From Cyanobacteriota bacterium (GTDB taxonomy: Bacteria > Cyanobacteriota > Cyanobacteriia > Pseudanabaenales > Pseudanabaenaceae), in contig JANXUJ010000213.1 in the NCBI GenBank assembly GCA_025356295.1, positions 1-40,531 of the forward strand: DNA of 40,531 nucleotides, in the 5' to 3' direction. Of the stretch, positions 15,802-25,212 are shown in pieces. Numbering within the stretch: position 1 is the first letter of the stretch; every line of letters starts with the position of its first letter. Under the pieces are notes generated by a model. That model was not told the origin of the DNA. It worked only from the letters and a program-made list of their open reading frames with translations, and did not search any database. A program made the position numbers and the translations under genes.

Positions 15802-17148
15802 ATGCGAAATTGGAGAGAGCAAATAATTATTACGCCCCTTTCTCGCTTAGCCGATCGCCTAACTTGGCTATCAGAGCATCCAGTATTTGGGGTAATGGCG
15901 ATCGCCTTAGTGGCATTTGGCACGCGATTTTGGAACTTAGAAGGCACAGCTGATATTGTTTTTGATGAAGTTTATTACTCAGAGTTTGCTCAAAATTATT
16001 TGCGTAGCGAAACATTATTTGATGCTCATCCGCCACTAGCGAAGTACATTATTGCGTTGGGTGTAAAGATTTTTGGTTATGCGCCTTTTGGTTATCGCTG
16101 CATGACTGCGATCGCAGGTTCACTTTTGCCACTCGTCACCTATGAGTTTATTTGGCAGTTGAGCGATCGCCGTGGGTGGGCTTGGCTGACAGGTTGGTTT
16201 GTGGCGATGGATGGATTGCTATTAGTGGAGTCGCGGTTTGGTTTAATCAACATTTACATTTTGCTGTTTGGGATGCTGAGCCAGTTATGCATGGTGCTGG
16301 CGCTAAAGCGATCGCGACAACGCTGGTTTTGGATAATCGCCACAGGCTTAATGTTAGGTGCATCAATCAGCGTCAAATGGACAGGTTTGGCATATATCGT
16401 TGGGCTAATCGCGATCGCGGCTTATGCTTGGTCACGTTATCGTCAAATGCTAAATGCGTCACAGATGGTGATTGGCTTAATAATTCTGCCGATCGCTTTC
16501 TATTTTATGCAGTGGATTCCGCATTTAATGCTTAATCCCGAACGCAATATTTGGGAATTACATAGTCAGATTATTGGTTTTCATCAAAATCTAGGCGTTG
16601 GCAAAACTGAACCCATCCACCCATATTGCTCACCCTGGTGGAGTTGGATTTTATTGATTCGTCCGATTGCTTATTTTTTTGAAGTTCGTCCGCAGGGCAT
16701 GATTCAGTTTGTTCTGGCGATGGGCAATCCATTTTTATATTGGTTTAGTGCGATCGCTTTACTCGCTTGCCTAGGGATTTTAGTTGCTTCTAAATTAAGG
16801 CTCCCGCCGCAGATATTAACTAAAATATTTCCTAAAGAGCGATCGCAAATAGTTTGGCTTATCTTTTATGTGACAGTCAGTTTTGCTGCCCATTGGTTGC
16901 CCTGGAGCCTGAGTCGGCGTTGCATATTTCTGTATCACTACATGCCCGCCTCAGTTTTTGCCTTTGCCGCCCTTGCCCTCTTTGTCTCACTGATGTGGCG
17001 ATCGCCATTACCCGAAATACAAGCGATCGGTTCAGGGATTTTTATAGCGATCGCGATCGCCTTTTTATTTTGGTTACCAATTTATATCGGTTTACCGATC
17101 TCCTCGGTTCATTTACGCATGTTAATGTGGTTACCTAGCTGGATCTGA
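15802..17148 (+). CDS. PMT/GT39-type membrane glycosyltransferase
   Basis: The 448-residue protein has about 9-11 hydrophobic segments. The N-terminal loop carries FDEVYYSEFAQNYL (acidic Asp-Glu motif) and FDAHPPLAKYII, and MDGLLLVESRFGLINIYILLF follows. Together these are the hallmarks of protein O-mannosyltransferases and related dolichyl- or polyprenyl-phosphate-sugar transferases. The C-terminal region with RRCIFLYHYMPASVFA fits. It probably moves a mannose-like sugar from a lipid carrier to an exported protein. The acceptor is unknown. Confidence 0.86.
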   Translation: MRNWREQIIITPLSRLADRLTWLSEHPVFGVMAIALVAFGTRFWNLEGTADIVFDEVYYSEFAQNYLRSETLFDAHPPLAKYIIALGVKIFGYAPFGYRCMTAIAGSLLPLVTYEFIWQLSDRRGWAWLTGWFVAMDGLLLVESRFGLINIYILLFGMLSQLCMVLALKRSRQRWFWIIATGLMLGASISVKWTGLAYIVGLIAIAAYAWSRYRQMLNASQMVIGLIILPIAFYFMQWIPHLMLNPERNIWELHSQIIGFHQNLGVGKTEPIHPYCSPWWSWILLIRPIAYFFEVRPQGMIQFVLAMGNPFLYWFSAIALLACLGILVASKLRLPPQILTKIFPKERSQIVWLIFYVTVSFAAHWLPWSLSRRCIFLYHYMPASVFAFAALALFVSLMWRSPLPEIQAIGSGIFIAIAIAFLFWLPIYIGLPISSVHLRMLMWLPSWI

Positions 17149-17234
17149 CCTGTAGCTTTTGACAAAACCGTAAGGATTTCTCAAAGCAACGATAAGGTAA
17201 GCTAGACTATCTCCTTGTTTGCAGTTCGGGAAAT

Positions 17235-18209
17235 ATGCAAAACTTTCGCAATTATTATGAAATCCTCGGTATACCGAAGACATCCACGGCTGACGAAATT
17301 AAGCGCTCCTATCGCAGGTTAGCGCGAAAATATCATCCCGACCTTAACCCTGGAGACAAAGCCGCCGAAGAGCGCTTTAAAGATATCGGTGAAGCCTATG
17401 AAGTCCTTTCTGACACCACTAAGCGGCAGCAATACGATCGCTTTGGACAGTATTGGAAACAAGGCGGCTTTCAAGGTCAGGGCGGACGACCTCCATCCGC
17501 ACGCGAACAATATGCCCCCGACTTCGAGCGCGGCTCCACAGGAGATGTGGACTTTAGCCAATACAACGATTTCCAAGAGTTTGTCGATCAATTATTAGGT
17601 AAATTTCGCACTAATGAACGCGCCCAAGATACAGGCGGCTCATCTTCATCTTCCTATCGCGCTACCACTCAAGCCCCACCACGCCCCACCCCACGCCGTG
17701 ATTCTGAAGCTTTATTAGAGTTACCGCTCGAACGCGCCTATGTCGGTGGTCGCGAACGCATCCGTCTTGAAGATGGGCGATCGCTTGAAGTAAACATGCC
17801 CGCAGGAGTTCTATCTGGACAAAGGATTAGACTCAAAGGTCAAGGCGCATCAGGTGGCGATCTCTATCTGAAAATCACACTCAAGCCGCATATATTTTTT
17901 AGCCTCGAAGGTGCGGATATTCGTTGTCAATTACCAATTTCACCGAGTGAGTCAGTCTTGGGTATCCAAGTAGAAGTTCCCACCCTCAGCGGTTTAGTAA
18001 AACTGACAATTCCTCCTGCCGTAAAGTCGGGACAGCAATTGCGCTTGTCGGGAAAAGGCTTCCCAAAAGATGTAAAGACCTTTGGCGACCAATATGTAGA
18101 AATTCAGATCGTGGTCCCCAAAAATCCTAGCAATCGCGAACGCGAACTATACGAGCAGTTGCTAGAAATTCAATCCTTCGATCCTCGCGAAAATCTACCC
18201 AAAAAATAG
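17235..18209 (+). CDS. type II DnaJ (CbpA-like) co-chaperone
   Basis: The 324-residue protein has an N-terminal J domain (residues 5-70) with the HPD motif at 34-36, and a Gly/Ser-rich spacer to about 150. Two C-terminal substrate-binding repeats follow ([20 protein letters not shown]... and [19 protein letters not shown]). There is no CxxCxGxG zinc region, so it is the CbpA/type II class. It stimulates the ATPase of DnaK and delivers unfolded clients. crr6 begins five bases after its stop, probably co-transcribed. Confidence 0.92.
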   Translation: MQNFRNYYEILGIPKTSTADEIKRSYRRLARKYHPDLNPGDKAAEERFKDIGEAYEVLSDTTKRQQYDRFGQYWKQGGFQGQGGRPPSAREQYAPDFERGSTGDVDFSQYNDFQEFVDQLLGKFRTNERAQDTGGSSSSSYRATTQAPPRPTPRRDSEALLELPLERAYVGGRERIRLEDGRSLEVNMPAGVLSGQRIRLKGQGASGGDLYLKITLKPHIFFSLEGADIRCQLPISPSESVLGIQVEVPTLSGLVKLTIPPAVKSGQQLRLSGKGFPKDVKTFGDQYVEIQIVVPKNPSNRERELYEQLLEIQSFDPRENLPKK

Positions 18210-18214
18210 CCACA

Positions 18215-18697
18215 ATGTCTACTGTCATTTATATCAATCAAGCCTGTATCGAATCCCTTGATCTAACTCCTGCCAAGATTACGATCGCGAAACTATTAGC
18301 CAATTGGGATGAAATATCTGAAGGCGATCGCGCAATTCAAATAGAACTTGTATGGAATAAAGAAGATGGTGATCCGCGGGAACTTTCGGAAATCTCGGAA
18401 GTTCGTCTTTGGTTTGTGCGTCTCGATGCTACCTATCCTTGGTTTAGCTATATCCTCGATTGGCGATCAGAACTCAGTCGCTATGCAGCGATGTTAGTTC
18501 CGCATGAGTTTAAGCGCGAAGGTGATGGCTATGTGCTGCAATACAATCCTGAAGCCCTAGAGATTTTTGTGATGCAGAAGATATTCGTAATTTCTCTTTG
18601 GCTAAAATCACGAGGTATTCATAGCACGGCAAAGTTACAGCAAATGACACAAAGTCTAGGATACGAGATCGATTCAGCGTTTTTTAATTTGCTTTAG
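18215..18697 (+). CDS. crr6: CRR6 family NdhI maturation factor
   Basis: The 160-residue protein contains the strongly conserved core DPRELSEISEVRLWFVRLDA, then YPWFSYILDW, RYAAMLVPHEF and YNPEALEIFVMQKIFV, which I recognise as CRR6. In plants CRR6 helps mature NdhI, an iron-sulfur subunit of the photosynthetic NDH-1 complex; the cyanobacterial homologues are thought to do the same. It is a soluble cytoplasmic protein. It directly follows dnaJ and is convergent with cheW, with only 23 bases between the two stops and no visible terminator. Confidence 0.88.
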   Translation: MSTVIYINQACIESLDLTPAKITIAKLLANWDEISEGDRAIQIELVWNKEDGDPRELSEISEVRLWFVRLDATYPWFSYILDWRSELSRYAAMLVPHEFKREGDGYVLQYNPEALEIFVMQKIFVISLWLKSRGIHSTAKLQQMTQSLGYEIDSAFFNLL

Positions 18698-18720
18698 CTA
18701 TTCATCAATAATCTAGAAGC

Positions 18721-19176
18721 TTAGGTCGCCATTTTTAGTAATAACTCCGCATCTAGTAAAAATACAGTTTGAGGATCAGATTTTTTGATCGAGACTTGCA
18801 TCATGTGACTAGAAATTCCTAATGTGTCGCGATCGCGATATTCTTTTGGCACTGGTTGTAAGCTCTGCACAGGAACATCTTGAATATTTGGTAAAGAAGC
18901 GATCGTAATGCCATACAAACTATGTTGTCCTGCAAAAATCACTAAGAAACCGTTGGTGATTTTTGTTTCTTTACCGTAGATTCGCTTATATAAGTCGATT
19001 ACTAAGACTTCTTGATCTTCATATACTGTTATCCCTAATAATTTATCGCCACTTCGATGAATGGTGGGCAAGGGAATAATCCGAATTACACTATCAATCC
19101 CCATTGCTAAATTAAGACTTCCCATTGAGAAGATGAGAAATTTGAGCTTTTCTTCTTTTTTCTGATTAGTTAGCAT
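18721..19176 (-). CDS. CheW-like adaptor, last gene of the pix-type operon
   Basis: The 151-residue single CheW domain carries FLIFSMGSLNLAMGIDSVIRII, then LLGITVYEDQEVLVIDL and FLVIFAGQHSLYGITIASL. It would link a CheA kinase to receptors. It is the second CheW in the cluster and lies 154 bases after pixL, separated by a palindromic repeat, so it may be expressed less than or separately from pixL. The Synechocystis pix operon, as I know it, has only one CheW (PixI). Confidence 0.85.
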   Translation of the reverse strand: MLTNQKKEEKLKFLIFSMGSLNLAMGIDSVIRIIPLPTIHRSGDKLLGITVYEDQEVLVIDLYKRIYGKETKITNGFLVIFAGQHSLYGITIASLPNIQDVPVQSLQPVPKEYRDRDTLGISSHMMQVSIKKSDPQTVFLLDAELLLKMAT

Positions 19177-19263
19177 GATAGTTAGTTTTGAATTAAATGT
19201 TTTGAGTTAATTTGAGTTAAATGTTAGTGTCCCAAATAATGCCCAGAATTACGATCTACACTA

Positions 19264-19345
19264 AGTAGCTCTTAAAACCAGAGCATGGGTCACTTGCTAA
19301 GTGACCCACGCTCTGGTTTTAATTTGTTAATTATGCTGAGCTACT
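19264..19345 (-). repeat. palindromic repeat family, complete element (copy 3)
   Basis: Terminal inverted repeats AGTAGCTC (19264-19271) and GAGCTACT (19338-19345) enclose a 22-bp stem (19274-19295 with 19299-19320, one A-C mismatch, loop GCT). This is the most complete member. The head, on the minus strand, is AGTAGCTCAGCATAATTAAC. It supplies the last codons and stop of pixL (AGT AGC TCA GCA TAA) and forms the pixL terminator. Confidence 0.88.
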
Positions 19346-22300
19346 CAACAAATCCTGCATAGTTTGGATAAGTTCTTGCTCTAAATAAGGCTTGGTTAAA
19401 TATCCTGAAGCTCCAAGCATCTTGGCAACTCCTCGATGCTTTTGTCCACTGCGTGAAGTTAACATCACAATTGGTACATCTAGAAAACGGCGATCCTTGC
19501 GACAAGCTGTTAAAAATTCAAATCCATTCATATTCGGCATTTCTACATCGCATAGTACAGCTTGAATTTCAGGATATCTAGAGAGTTGCTCAATCGCTTC
19601 GCGTCCATCTCCTGCTTGGACAACTTGATATCCAAACTTCCCTAAAGTCAAGTAAAGCGCTTGGCGAGTAGTAAGTGAGTCATCGACAATCAGGATAGTT
19701 TTTCTTTGGATTGACTTAGGTTTCTGTAAATCAGGAGGTAGATCGGACTTTGCTGGTAGCGATAGTTTTGCAGGTTGCTTGTGATAGAGCAGTGCCGAAC
19801 TATCTAGTACAGGAACAAGTGTGCCATCGCCCAAGATTGTAGAGCCATAGAGATAGGGTGGTGGAGCGATCGCTTTCCCGAAAGGTTTAATTGCTAATTC
19901 CTGTTCGTTGAGTACGCGGTCAATTCCTAGTGCGACTATTTCATTACCATCAGAGAATAGTAACAAAGTGGTTTTATCTTCTTCAGTAAATGATTCTCCA
20001 CTTAATCCTTCGAGTGATTGTTGTGGCAATGGATATCCGTCAGCAAATATAGATGTGGGATATAAAGGAATTAGGCGATCTTCAAGACGGAAAAATTCTT
20101 TGCCTTGAATAATTTGAATTGCGTCTGCATCAACAGTGACGATTCCCAGTAAAGTATCAATCGCGATCGCTAATAATCGATCTTGAATACTAAAAATCAG
20201 TAACTTGGCAATGCTGAGAGTCAACGGCAACCTAATCGTGAAAGTTGTACCTTGACCGAGTTCTGATTTGATTTCAATTGCGCCTTTGAGACTTCGTACT
20301 TGCTCTTGGACAGTCGATAGCCCCATACCGCGACCAGATATCTCTGAGACAACCTCAGTCGTTGAAAAGCTAGGCGCAAATAGAAATTGATAAATCTCTT
20401 CGTTAGTAACTTGGTTAGCTTTTGCTTCTTCTAGTAAGCCGACAGCGATCGCTTTATTCTTCACTTTTTCGAGATTAATGCCATGACCATCATCTTTGAT
20501 TTCGATATAAGTCTGGTTGCCGCGATAGTAAGCACGAATCTCGATGGCAGCAATGACAGGCTTACCGAGGTCAAGACGCTCTTGGGTTGACTCAGTACCA
20601 TGATCGAAGGCATTCCGAACTAGATGCACAAAAGGATCGTAAAGCTTTTCGAGAACTGATTTATCAACTAATGTCCCTGTCCCAAATAGTTTTAGGCTGA
20701 CTTGCTTATTATATTTATTGGACATCTCGCGCACCATGCGCGGCAAGTTGCTGAGAATATCGCCTAGAGGCAACATCCGCGACCAGAGTAAGTCATAACG
20801 AACTTGTTTAAGCACTTGCTGCTTGCGGCGTTGAGTTTGCTGGGTCTGTTGCATCAAGACCGTCATGTCGCGCATCCCTTCATCCATCTGAGCGATTTCT
20901 TCGAGAGCTTCTTGAATGACGCTATACAGACGGCTATAAGAATCCATTTGCAATGGATCAAAATCTGCCAATAAATTTGCGGAGGTCGATAAGTTGACAG
21001 ATGATGATGACATCATGCTGAAGTCTTGGGTTCTAACTTGCGATCGCTGAGCCTTGTCAAGCCAAGTTTGCAGGTTTTTAGATAGATTCTCAAAACCTTT
21101 AAATTGCTTTTGGAGTCGTTCAATTTTGGCTTGAAGTTGTTGATTTTGTAAAATTGAGGCGTTTTCTTGCGTTACCAATTCACTAGAAAAGTTATTTAGC
21201 CTTTCTAGTCTAGGTAGATCAACTCGCACAGTTTCCGATATGTAAGGAGTTACATTCTCAGGAATTTTGACGGGAGTCTTAACTGGAATAGAGTTTGATA
21301 CTATTTTCGGTTGGATTGGTTGCTGGATTTGGCTTTGTTGTATTGGTTGCTGTGAAGTCTCGACAAACGGACTTTCATCGGCATCAAAAAACTCAGCCAA
21401 TCCAAATACTGAATCTAAATCGCTAAAGAGACTCACTTCTGAATGATTATTCTCATCATCCAACTGATCATCTAAATTGTTGATGGGAAAATCAAAATCT
21501 AGATCATTATTTCTTTGAGATTCATTAGCAGATATTGAAGTCTCAAATAATGGCTCTGAACTAATTTTGGAACTAATTACAGCCAAACTATCTAAAGGTG
21601 ATTCTAGATTTGAGAAGTCAAAACTATCTATTTCTTGTTCTAGAGATGTCAGCCAATCTTCAGATTGGTCAGAAATTGCATCAGATGATTCATCTACAAA
21701 AGTTTCGATTGCAAAAGTTTCGATTTGATGATCTTCACTCTGCTGAGATTTTGAGAGAGCGATTAATTCTCGACTAGGAGTACCTCCTTGTGCGCGATCG
21801 CCTGCCAAAACTTCAGCACGCGCTGTTTCAAAATTCGCCACCGCAACTGTGCCTACTAACATCGGATTGTCAGAGTTATGTTCGAGAGCTTGCAAAGTCG
21901 CTTGAGCGATCGCGCTAAAGCCCGACAAATTCAACAATTCACCGATGCCACTAAATACTTCGACCTGCGCCCTGATTTCGCCTAATACAGGCACGCCTTC
22001 AGGATTTGCTAAAACATCTTGTAAGCGTAATATTCCTTGCTGAACATCTCCTTCAAATACGATCTGAACAATATCTACTCCCAACTCAGCTGCCGTTGGT
22101 AACTCAATATCTTCACCGAGATCACCAAAATACATACCCAGTACTTCAAATATTGGTTCAGACGCAGCGATCGCTGATTGCTCGTCATAAGCCCCTGTCT
22201 GAATCTGCTCTAATAACGGGATGCGTAAGCAGTCATAGGCTTGAAAGAGTAGTCCTTCTACGTCTACATCAATTTCACCTTCAAAGCGATATAGCGCTCG

Positions 22301-22528
22301 AAACACATCTTCAAGCTGATGTGAGATAGTTTTAATACCTTCGAGATTCAAGCTTGCCGAGCCACCTTTGATCGAATGGGCGGCTCTCATCAGCGAGTGG
22401 ATATTATTAGTGCTGCGATCGCTACGGAGAGAGAGCAGACCAGTTTCAATATTTTGCAGAAATTCAGGTGCTTCTTGCTTAAAAAATTGATAGGCTTGAT
22501 CGTGAATTTTCGTATCTATGCTATACAT
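19331..22528 (-). CDS. pixL: PixL-type CheA-CheY hybrid histidine kinase
   Basis: The 1065-residue protein starts with an Hpt domain (about 8-105; AAHSIKGGSA, phosphorylatable His51). A long acidic, low-complexity linker runs to about 440, followed by a coiled-coil dimer region. Next is the CheA ATPase (LVRNAFDHG, IEIKDDGHGIN, SGRGMGLSTV), a CheW-like regulatory domain at about 780-920 and a C-terminal CheY receiver (ILIVDDS, CDVEMPNMNGFE, TKPY). This is the architecture of Synechocystis PixL/TaxAY1, the central kinase for phototaxis through type IV pili. Its final SSA and stop codon are encoded by a repeat element. Confidence 0.9.
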   Translation of the reverse strand: MYSIDTKIHDQAYQFFKQEAPEFLQNIETGLLSLRSDRSTNNIHSLMRAAHSIKGGSASLNLEGIKTISHQLEDVFRALYRFEGEIDVDVEGLLFQAYDCLRIPLLEQIQTGAYDEQSAIAASEPIFEVLGMYFGDLGEDIELPTAAELGVDIVQIVFEGDVQQGILRLQDVLANPEGVPVLGEIRAQVEVFSGIGELLNLSGFSAIAQATLQALEHNSDNPMLVGTVAVANFETARAEVLAGDRAQGGTPSRELIALSKSQQSEDHQIETFAIETFVDESSDAISDQSEDWLTSLEQEIDSFDFSNLESPLDSLAVISSKISSEPLFETSISANESQRNNDLDFDFPINNLDDQLDDENNHSEVSLFSDLDSVFGLAEFFDADESPFVETSQQPIQQSQIQQPIQPKIVSNSIPVKTPVKIPENVTPYISETVRVDLPRLERLNNFSSELVTQENASILQNQQLQAKIERLQKQFKGFENLSKNLQTWLDKAQRSQVRTQDFSMMSSSSVNLSTSANLLADFDPLQMDSYSRLYSVIQEALEEIAQMDEGMRDMTVLMQQTQQTQRRKQQVLKQVRYDLLWSRMLPLGDILSNLPRMVREMSNKYNKQVSLKLFGTGTLVDKSVLEKLYDPFVHLVRNAFDHGTESTQERLDLGKPVIAAIEIRAYYRGNQTYIEIKDDGHGINLEKVKNKAIAVGLLEEAKANQVTNEEIYQFLFAPSFSTTEVVSEISGRGMGLSTVQEQVRSLKGAIEIKSELGQGTTFTIRLPLTLSIAKLLIFSIQDRLLAIAIDTLLGIVTVDADAIQIIQGKEFFRLEDRLIPLYPTSIFADGYPLPQQSLEGLSGESFTEEDKTTLLLFSDGNEIVALGIDRVLNEQELAIKPFGKAIAPPPYLYGSTILGDGTLVPVLDSSALLYHKQPAKLSLPAKSDLPPDLQKPKSIQRKTILIVDDSLTTRQALYLTLGKFGYQVVQAGDGREAIEQLSRYPEIQAVLCDVEMPNMNGFEFLTACRKDRRFLDVPIVMLTSRSGQKHRGVAKMLGASGYLTKPYLEQELIQTMQDLLSSSA

Positions 22529-22590
22529 GGGTTCTATCCTGATTGCCTATTCCTGATTGAATATTTAGCTGACTTTCTAACTGACTTTAA

Positions 22591-25176
22591 CTAGCTGACT
22601 TTAAATTGAGATACACTGATTTGTAATTCTTCTGCAACTTGCAATAGCTCACTAAATGCATCATTCATGCTCTGAGCATAACTGGAGTTAGAAGTGGCGA
22701 TCGCGGCAACGTTTTGGATGGTTTGACTAACTTCATCTGAAGTTTGTGATTGCAAAGAAGCGGATTGAGCGATTTCTCGAACAAGTTGGTTAACTTGCTG
22801 ACTAGAGACCGAAATATCGGCAAACTTCTGACGCGTCTCTTCTACAAGTTGAGAACCATTATTAACTTGTTCGGTTCCAACCACCATCGCTTTAGCAAGA
22901 TCATTTGCTTGTGCTTGAATCTCTTCAATCAATTGACGAATTTCAATAGTTGCTTTCGCAGAACGCTGGGCAAGAGCGCGAACTTCGTTGGCAACAACTC
23001 CAAAGCCTTGTCCTTCTTCTCCAGCACGAGCGGCTTCAATGGAGGCGTTGAGCGCGAGCATGTTGGTTTGGTTCGCAAAGCCACTAATTAATTTGACTAC
23101 TTTTGATATCTTTTGCGATGCTTCTCCTAGGAGCTTCACTTTTTCAGCCGTTTCCGATACAGTTTCGCGAATTGCCGTAAACCCTTCAATAGTAATATTC
23201 ATGGCAGTATTACCTTCGAGCAAGGCTTGGTTGGCTGATTCCACTTGGGCTTCAGCTTTGACTGCACGCATTTCCACACCCGAGATTGAGGTAGCTAAGT
23301 TCTGAATACGTTCAAGAGTTTGCGCGATCGCCCTCACCTGCTCCGAGGCTCCACCCGACACATTCCGCATTGTCTGTTCGTTTTGCGAGACAGTCTGAGA
23401 TACTGACTGAGATGCTGTTTGAACTTCTAGTACTAGCTTTCGTAGATTCCTAATCGTCAGGTTATAGGAGTCAGCGATCGTGCCAATTTCGTCTTCAGTT
23501 ACCTTTGCGCGAATAGTTAAGTCGCCGCGACTGATGGGATCGACTTCGATTAGTAGTTCTAGCGCTCGTTGTTGCAATAACTCTTTGGCTTGGCGTTGTT
23601 CTTGAATTCGCGATTCTGCCTCAGTTTGAGTGGCTTCTTGTCTAGCTTCAGAAATGCGCTCCGATTCTTGTTGCTTTTCCACAATCAGAACTTCTAGCTG
23701 TTCCGCCATGTTATTCAACTCTTGCGATAATACGCCAATTTCATCATGGCGATCGCGATCAACTAGGCGTTCGCTAATTTCCCCACGCCCAATTTTTTGA
23801 GTAAAATCTGATAAACGACGTAACGGACTAGCTAATGAGCCAGCCACAATCAGCCCAATCGCACTGGCTACGACAATCGAAATTGCGGCGATCGCATAAC
23901 CAAGATTTGCCAAATTGGCTAGTGATGCTTGAATCTCAGCAAGGGAACGACCAACATACGCCATGCCAACAGGTTTAGTATTATTATCTATTAGCTTCCG
24001 ATGATCATACAGTGGTGCATAGAAGGTCAAATAGTTGACACCTATAATGCTCGTTTCTCCTACATACTCTTGTCCTTGTTGAAGTACTGCCTCAGACACT
24101 TCACGAGCGGCGCGAGTACCGATCGCTCTGGTGTTGTCTGAGACTTTAGTATTAGGATCAATGTAAGGAATGTTAGTGCTAACGCGCCAGTCCTTAGCAA
24201 ATATCGTTGCTGTGGGCATGTTGTAGCGCTTAGTAAATTTATCGACAATGCCATAATTACGATTAAGCAATGATCCAACTAGGACAGTTCCCACAACACG
24301 TCCTTTGATCTTGATCGGATATACGGCGATGCTCACTAATCCCGATTTACCCTGTTCGATTTCGTAGGTTTCTAGTGGTGCTGGCTGCTGGGATTCTGTT
24401 AGTCCCTGAGTATTTTGAGGGCGAATGCCAATATTGGCTTGCCTTTCTAGTCCTAAGGTTTGCATATCTGTTGATTTAATCAATTCAATGCCATACATCG
24501 GTTTGCCTGTCGCGATCGCATCCTTGACAATTGGCAGATTTTCTAAATTACTGCCATTAGAGACTACCGACTGTTTGAATGACTGAGGAATTATTTGCTC
24601 TTGACCTTTAGGGGCAGAAATTGGGAATTTAGAAAAATCTTCATTAAGAACAAGTGTATTTCCTTCAATAATCCGCCCACGGATGTCGGTAAGCAACTTC
24701 ACATTCTTGATAGATTCTGGATCAATTCCTTCACTGCTGACCTGCAACAATGGTTGCAGGGTAGAGCGTTTGGCGGCAAGTTCGGTAGGATCGCTCAAAT
24801 CAAGATTCGCATCTTCGATAGTTTTAGCGATCGCTTCCGCATCACGGCGACTTTCAGAGTTTGTCCAGAGGATATATTCAGAAACAAAGAACGAGCCTTT
24901 TTCTTGAATAGAGGTTCGCAATTCTTTTAGTGAGGACTCTTCTGAAGACTTAACCAGAGTTTGTGTAACTAGCAAAACTGGCAGTCCTGAAGATAGCAGG
25001 ATCACAATTGCTAGTTTCCAACGCACACCCAAGTTATTCCAAGCTTTTGACGGTAACTTCCAGAATGGAACTTGCTTTTTTGACTGATGCGATAAAGTTT
25101 GCGTGACTGGTTTAGTTAGTAAAATCTGCTCTGTTTTTTCAGACGTAGGAATCTCTGGCTTGTCTTTAATTAACAT
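22591..25176 (-). CDS. methyl-accepting taxis receptor with large extracytoplasmic sensor (second receptor)
   Basis: The 861-residue protein has TM1 at about 54-74, an extracytoplasmic region of about 360 residues, TM2 at about 435-458, HAMP, a second HAMP-like segment ([23 protein letters not shown]) and the receptor signalling hairpin [23 protein letters not shown]. The sensor contains [22 protein letters not shown] and [19 protein letters not shown], consistent with a double Cache domain. It occupies the place of PixJ2 in the Synechocystis operon. No GAF domain is seen. The signalling half is closely similar to that of the next receptor, suggesting duplication of the output module. Confidence 0.88.
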   Translation of the reverse strand: MLIKDKPEIPTSEKTEQILLTKPVTQTLSHQSKKQVPFWKLPSKAWNNLGVRWKLAIVILLSSGLPVLLVTQTLVKSSEESSLKELRTSIQEKGSFFVSEYILWTNSESRRDAEAIAKTIEDANLDLSDPTELAAKRSTLQPLLQVSSEGIDPESIKNVKLLTDIRGRIIEGNTLVLNEDFSKFPISAPKGQEQIIPQSFKQSVVSNGSNLENLPIVKDAIATGKPMYGIELIKSTDMQTLGLERQANIGIRPQNTQGLTESQQPAPLETYEIEQGKSGLVSIAVYPIKIKGRVVGTVLVGSLLNRNYGIVDKFTKRYNMPTATIFAKDWRVSTNIPYIDPNTKVSDNTRAIGTRAAREVSEAVLQQGQEYVGETSIIGVNYLTFYAPLYDHRKLIDNNTKPVGMAYVGRSLAEIQASLANLANLGYAIAAISIVVASAIGLIVAGSLASPLRRLSDFTQKIGRGEISERLVDRDRHDEIGVLSQELNNMAEQLEVLIVEKQQESERISEARQEATQTEAESRIQEQRQAKELLQQRALELLIEVDPISRGDLTIRAKVTEDEIGTIADSYNLTIRNLRKLVLEVQTASQSVSQTVSQNEQTMRNVSGGASEQVRAIAQTLERIQNLATSISGVEMRAVKAEAQVESANQALLEGNTAMNITIEGFTAIRETVSETAEKVKLLGEASQKISKVVKLISGFANQTNMLALNASIEAARAGEEGQGFGVVANEVRALAQRSAKATIEIRQLIEEIQAQANDLAKAMVVGTEQVNNGSQLVEETRQKFADISVSSQQVNQLVREIAQSASLQSQTSDEVSQTIQNVAAIATSNSSYAQSMNDAFSELLQVAEELQISVSQFKVS

Positions 25177-25212
25177 AATGCTTCTCTTTAGGGGCGATAT
25201 TTAGTAAGTATC

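Noticed and set aside
16152..16535. 127-codon ORF within the membrane glycosyltransferase gene in another frame
   Set aside because: It overlaps conserved PMT motifs on the same strand and has no ribosome site or family features.
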